A stretch of 64,000 nt of DNA from Ischnura elegans. Its lineage: Eukaryota > Arthropoda > Insecta > Odonata > Coenagrionidae. Shown piece after piece: positions 61,101 through 64,000 of the stretch. A program made the position numbers and the translations under genes. Where the stretch lies: NCBI RefSeq assembly GCF_921293095.1, contig NC_060257.1, positions 90,075,449 to 90,139,448 on the forward strand, written 5' to 3'. The notes under the pieces were generated by a model. That model worked only from the letters and a program-made list of their open reading frames with translations. It had not been told where the DNA came from and ran no database searches. The first letter of the stretch is position 1, and the number at the start of each line of letters is the position of its first letter.

Positions 61101-61338
61101 TAATAAACCTCATTTTTACCTCTGCATACAATTAACTATTTAAAACGATATGCTTTGCTGGGCAACTCATGGGAAAAACTGCATACTATACGCGGAGAAC
61201 CGTCACGAGCTTTGTTAAAGGTAAGGTATAATCTACCAAAGTCATAAGGACATATTTAAACCGAAATGATAGTTTCTGTGACGTACCAGGATTCGAAGAG
61301 TATGCAGCAGACGGTACGAGTTCATTAAAAGTTCCCAT
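48942..61338 (-). CDS. Unrecognised two-transmembrane protein with C-terminal PPxY motifs, whole gene
   Basis: Proposed exons 61338-61287, 55114-54495, 53080-52898 and 49133-48942 give 348 residues. I do not recognise the family. The N-terminal ~195 residues are hydrophilic and rich in Pro, Arg, His and Ser. A hydrophobic segment at about 199-219 (MWAGFAMAVFFVGGTKVYF) is followed after a ~9-residue loop by a second at 229-250 (EMLVFCAMLLLFLLAGCIV), then a basic CRSRGDR stop and a helical QQYLEAFQ. The tail has PPPPY (318-322) and PPSY (340-343), which fit PPxY ligands of Nedd4-type WW domains, followed by AKATT and the stop. The two close segments suggest a hairpin with both ends in the cytosol; this is an inference. 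All junctions are in phase. The GC-rich exon 2 stands out from its AT-rich surroundings. Confidence 0.78.
49640..49890 (+). mobile_element. LINE 3' UTR with A-rich repeat tail
   Basis: T-rich sequence with GGCATATGCTGTATGTGG directly before TTTAAAATAAAATAAAAT, the layout of a non-LTR element 3' end. No coding part is attached. Confidence 0.4.
51177..51561. mobile_element. GC-rich fold-back MITE (385 bp)
   Basis: Terminal inverted repeats of about 29 bases, ATACCCTTTTTCCGAACTGA on the left and ATACCCTTTCTCCGAACTGA inward from the right. A second inner inverted pair carries CCAATCA / TGATTGG (51214 and 51490). It is unusually GC-rich for this window. Confidence 0.65.
52898..53080 (-). CDS. Two-TM protein coding exon 3, second TM segment
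   Basis: Residues 225-285: GSGVEMLVFCAMLLLFLLAG, then CIVSICRSRGDRQLAQQYLE and a polar tail ending EPPQR. Acceptor TTCAATCTTCAG, donor AGA|GTAAGG. Length 183 is divisible by three, phase 0 at both ends. Confidence 0.85.
53081..54494 (-). other. Two-TM gene intron 2 (1.4 kb)
   Basis: It holds the LINE relic 53350-53970 in antisense orientation to the gene. Confidence 0.75.
53350..53970 (+). pseudogene. LINE reverse transcriptase C-terminal relic
   Basis: Pieces in order: WFSLNKLSVNAKKT (53361), VKRTRFLGLDIDDSLNWKTH (53480-53540), CGIIFWGSSPGFRN (53660), then VYITLPSSLKNAPTRANFKY (53750) and YYSTNQFLKEF. These match the thumb and tail of non-LTR reverse transcriptases. A deletion and frameshifts lie between them. 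It ends in CCAATAAAATTATTA, a plausible 3' tail. Confidence 0.7.
54495..55114 (-). CDS. Two-TM protein coding exon 2, Pro/Arg/His-rich region and first TM segment
   Basis: Residues 18-224. It begins ATGDETLVPLWTCACGLPP, runs through a long proline-, arginine- and histidine-rich stretch, and ends with the first hydrophobic segment and VYFDRQ. Donor CAG|GTGAGG. The exon is strongly GC-rich, so other frames are open across it too; this one is chosen because it joins exons 3 and 4 in phase and ends in a membrane segment. An in-frame Met at 55052 is the fallback start. Confidence 0.8.
56697..56870 (-). mobile_element. tRNA-derived SINE, copy 3
   Basis: Minus strand: a B box in CAGGTTCAAATCC, preceded by a decayed A box, and a body with ACCATGGCTAGTCCCAGTAC that matches the body of copy 1 (27905-27950). 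Confidence 0.6.
57720..58530 (+). mobile_element. tRNA-derived SINE, copy 4, split by the Spy-like element
   Basis: The 5' part (57750-57790) has the A box GATAGCTTAGCAGG. The B box AGGTTCGAATG and body resume at 58456, after the 665 bp insertion. Upstream AAATTTCCACAGAGGGGAAA is shared, inverted, with 56872-56895. Confidence 0.6.
57791..58455. mobile_element. 665 bp TIR element without target-site duplication (Spy-like), copy 2
   Basis: Ends TAGGGTAGTTTCCT and (inverted) TAGGGTGGTTTCCT, one mismatch. The flanks are GCAAA and TTGGC, again AA|TT with no duplicated bases. Same length as copy 1 (665 bp), reversed orientation. It sits between the A and B boxes of a SINE. Confidence 0.75.
59693..59775 (-). 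other. tRNA-like relic (tRNA pseudogene or SINE head)
   Basis: The minus strand reads a possible A box TGGCACTGTGGATAATGC and a B box CCAGGTTCAAATCA about 35 bases later. The acceptor arms do not pair convincingly, so it is not called as a working tRNA. Confidence 0.35.
61287..61338 (-). CDS. Proposed first coding exon of the two-TM protein gene
   Basis: ATG GGA ACT begins MGTFNELVPSAAYSSNP and ends with one base of the next codon at a strong donor, CCTG|GTACGT. The leftover base joins the CC at an acceptor (GGAGTAG|CC) at 55114 to make GCC, entering exactly the frame of exon 2. Phase agreement has a one-in-three chance of being accidental, and the acceptor has a poor pyrimidine tract. The alternative start is Met at 55052, with exon 2 preceded by a non-coding exon (acceptor CTCCAG at 55141). 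Confidence 0.42.
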
Positions 61339-62964
61339 TAGCTGTTTCGTTGAGATTCAAGTCATAGCATGGAGGCCACTCCGAAGTTCGCCGAGATGTT
61401 TTGCCCAAACAACACTCCTAATAAAAGAAGAGGAGGATAAATCATTGCGCCAGGTGAATTTCCAAATACCTCAATAAAATTGTCACAGAGGAGCAATAAA
61501 AACGAAAGCAAGACAACTTTATCAGGTCTTCGTAAACACAGCTACGAAATTAGAACCATTCTGTCTTACAAATTTATCGTTTTCCATTGAAAATTGCGGT
61601 GAATAGTGTGTCATCTTCTGCAGATTAAGTGATAAGTATCATATATATGCTGGAAGACAACAATTTCAATATTTCAAAGAATTTACAGAACCATCAACAT
61701 AACCCAACCTTCGCCAAGATATAACAACTGAGCTTCGATATTAACATGCGCGCAAGGAATATACCATTAGAGGAACCCGCTGAGAAATGTCAACAACAGG
61801 CTTTGTTTCATATTATTTAAATCTGCAGAGGCCCGTTCTATAATACATTACCGAAATCACTTAATTCATTTGGATTACGTCCACTTATTAATGCTAGCTA
61901 TGCTCATTAATGCAGAAACAAGGTTATAGTATTTTTTAAATTTTACCCATACCCTGACCCCCCCCCCCCCCACAGTTGCGTTCGTCCAGTGAAAGTGATG
62001 AACAGGTCGAAAGGAAGAGACATCCTTAGAGGCACCTCAGCAAAGATGTAAAATAAAAGAACAACCGGACGATGATAAGTAGCTCGTGGCGATTTGGGCT
62101 TATGAATCATGTTGGTGACCTAGATGTGCATTGTTTTCAATTTACAATGTATACATCATTATTTCATTCCATTGACTAACCGGCAAGATCCACATTCCAA
62201 TAAGTCATGGCCGAGGCAAACTGAAACGGCCACAGCTATGCCCTCGAGCCTCTAGAAACGAGTAATCTGGATAACACAATTTTTGTGCTAGTTAATGGAG
62301 GTAAAGTGTTGATAATGATTATAACAATAACAATTTCGGTTAAAAGTGAATTTAGGGCTGTAGTTACATTACTATCTCAAAAACTTTCTTGCTTGGACAT
62401 ACGTCCGAACCTAAGAAACATTCCACAAACCCACACCTTGAACCTACGACCTGTGGGTTTGGCAGGCAGAGATATTATCCCACCACCACCGTACGACGAC
62501 AAAGCTGTAGGTTGTTTCCGAATTCCAATATATTTTTAAGGGAATGATTAGCGGAGGGTATTAGCGGAAATTCCTTCAAAAACTCTTGAGGGAATGATGC
62601 CTATAAAATCGAAGAACAAAACTATCCAAATAATAGGTAAGACACTATCGATATTAGGTAATCATGAAACACTTCAAATAAGGTCCTTTTAAACATGGTG
62701 AGCAAGAGAACATAGCAAGGGGGAATGGAGGTAAACATTGAACTAGATAAATGCAGTTTCTGGGGTGGTTAGGTAATGACAGGAGCTATTTTGCCAATGA
62801 GCTTGAAGCCAGTGATCACAGAGGCAAGAGGCTCTTGTACATTGTTTTGGAACAGAACCTAATAAACCCATGGCTCAAGTCTTTCCTTGAAAAAGTACAT
62901 GGGAGCATGAAAATTTGGCAATTCTAAGATTGCTTCTTGTCTTACTCTCGGTACTCCCTCCCAT
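61339..62964. other. Upstream region of the two-TM gene and intergenic
   Basis: It should hold the promoter of the two-TM gene if exon 1 is correct. A run of 14 C is at 61958-61971. No gene seen. Confidence 0.35.
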
Positions 62965-63255
62965 TGGCGCAGCGAGGGTTTCGGGGGATAAAACTCCCCC
63001 CAGAGCTCAGAGAAATTTTTAAGTTTAATCCATTTTACTGAATGAATTAGTATTACTTATAGAATAGTGTTAGGATTTATCAAATGTCTCTCAGAAAGCG
63101 GTAAAACTCGCCATTTTGAACCATTAATCTTAAAATTTTCTGGAGGAGAGCCCCTGCAACTCCCACTTACCCTGGCGGGTATGCAATATCCCCACACCCC
63201 AAAGTATTAGTTGCGCCTAAAACCCCCCCCAGCCTTCATTCCTAGCTGCGACCCT
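62965..63255. mobile_element. Short G-tract-rich TIR element, family Q, copy 2
   Basis: Inverted relative to 38611-38916. It opens TTGGCGCAGCGAGGG and closes ATTCCTAGCTGCGACC. It shares CCAGAGCTCAGAGAAATTT and AACTCGCCATTTTGAACC with copy 1. Confidence 0.6.
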
Positions 63256-63342
63256 GCTCCCTCCCCCATCTGGGTGTAATGATAATTAACTAATCATTGG
63301 GAACACATATGCATTAAAACTTGTGGCAGAACCTGGGAAAAG

Positions 63343-63660
63343 CTAGGATTTGTTGAGCAAGTTGTGGGGAGGTGTTCCAATGTGAAAGTGAAGTGCTACC
63401 TCGTACTCAATAGGCTGCATCTCAAATGTGCAACAAGCATGTTGGATCTGGTGCAGAAGACTCAATCCATGAACTTAGAGAAAGGCAAAGGAAAGCTGCA
63501 CGATTTGTCAAAAACTGCAATGAGCAAACAGAGCATTTCACACGAATGGGGCTGGGAGCCATGAGTGACTCTGAGAATACTTGTTGGACTTGGATTACTT
63601 CAGCAATCCTTCACATCAACATATACAACATCATATTTAAACCTCACTATTTTCCTAGTC
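63343..63660 (+). pseudogene. CR1/Jockey-like LINE fragment
   Basis: The pieces GFVEQVVGRCSNVKVKCYL, RKAARFVKNCNEQTEHFT and NIIFKPHYFPS match, in order, the C-terminal half of the reverse transcriptase at 43940-44761. Frameshifts break it. Confidence 0.7.
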
Positions 63661-63717
63661 TGATTTTATTTATTTATTATAGTATTCTACTGATCAAGGT
63701 AGGTTTCCATGGAGTGT

Positions 63718-64000
63718 TCAAGAAGTCATCTGGAAGCCTCCCTTTCCTCCCAGCACTGCCTTATTTAATTCACTGTAAGGCCTAATCCCCTTCAATGTAT
63801 CTAAAAATCCTATTCTTTTCCTTCCCCTCCCTCGTTGCCCTAACATTCTACCCTCTAACACCAATTTCAATATCCCCTCCCCGCTAAGCACTAACTCCAT
63901 CCATACCTTCTGTCTCCTCCGTATCTCATCTAAAAGCTGCTTCTCCTCACCCACCATGTCCAGCACTTCGTCGTTTCTGTTCCTCTCCATTCTTCTCCAT
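63718..64000 (-). pseudogene. LINE C-terminal fragment running off the window
   Basis: The minus-strand reading NDEVLDMVGEEKQLLDEIRR, then a charged EGRMLGQRGRGRKRIGFLDT, is the basic tail found after the reverse transcriptase in many insect non-LTR elements. It follows on in family order from the [14 protein letters not shown] segment at 21900. The upstream part lies beyond the window edge. Confidence 0.6.

Larger units (their letters stand above)
55115..61286 (-). other. Two-TM gene intron 1 (6.2 kb, if exon 1 is right)
   Basis: It contains SINE copies at 56697-56870 and 57720-58530, the second split by the Spy-like element, and a tRNA-like relic at 59693-59775. 55140-56690 and 59780-61280 show nothing recognisable. 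Confidence 0.5.

Noticed and set aside
62431-62470. tRNA-like B box near a short plus-strand frame
   Set aside because: A GGTTCAAGG match alone, with no A box at a workable distance.
1-64000. CRISPR arrays, bacterial operons, phage or viral genes
   Set aside because: No regularly spaced repeats, no operon-like gene packing and no viral protein motifs. Introns and transposon content show a eukaryotic genome.

Overview
This is a 64 kb piece of an animal nuclear genome, most likely an insect or other arthropod. It is AT-rich, its genes are split by introns of 1.4-7.2 kb with ordinary GT-AG junctions, and the spaces are packed with decayed transposable elements. I see no prokaryotic operons, ribosome binding sites, CRISPR arrays or intact RNA genes. 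I cannot name the species.

Two protein-coding genes are supported, both on the minus strand. The first (15451-36735, six coding exons, 382 residues) is a G protein alpha subunit of the G12/13 class, the insect concertina type. All five nucleotide-binding motifs are present and every junction keeps the frame. The second (48942-61338, four proposed coding exons, 348 residues) encodes a protein I do not recognise. It has a long Pro/Arg/His-rich N-terminal region, two adjacent hydrophobic segments and a C-terminal tail with two PPxY motifs. Exons 2-4 are well supported; the 52-base first exon is an inference from phase and splice sites.

Region by region: 1-523 is the 3' end of a LINE. 1027-1164 is a fold-back element. 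5015-8220 is a Mutator-like element with about 400 bp terminal inverted repeats, whose right repeat carries a nested 665 bp element. 10.9-13.4 kb holds several short C/G-tract-rich inverted-repeat elements and a hAT-type MITE. 15.4-36.7 kb is the G-alpha gene; its introns hold a nested hAT-like composite, a degraded LINE, a pogo/Tigger-like element and tRNA-derived SINEs. 38-45.2 kb is intergenic, with MITEs, Penelope-like 3' fragments, a piggyBac transposase relic and a broken LINE reverse transcriptase. 45.3-47.4 kb is a 2.06 kb TIR element whose sister copy sits inverted in the last G-alpha intron. 48.9-61.3 kb is the two-segment membrane protein gene. 62-64 kb holds more MITE and LINE fragments.

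The most interesting observation is a pair of 665 bp TIR elements (7404-8068 and 57791-58455). Both lie exactly between AA and TT with no target-site duplication. For the first, the other arm of the host inverted repeat is an internal empty site showing that insertion neither duplicated nor removed a base. This behaviour matches the Spy type of DNA transposon. The two real genes have no obvious functional connection beyond both probably acting at the plasma membrane.
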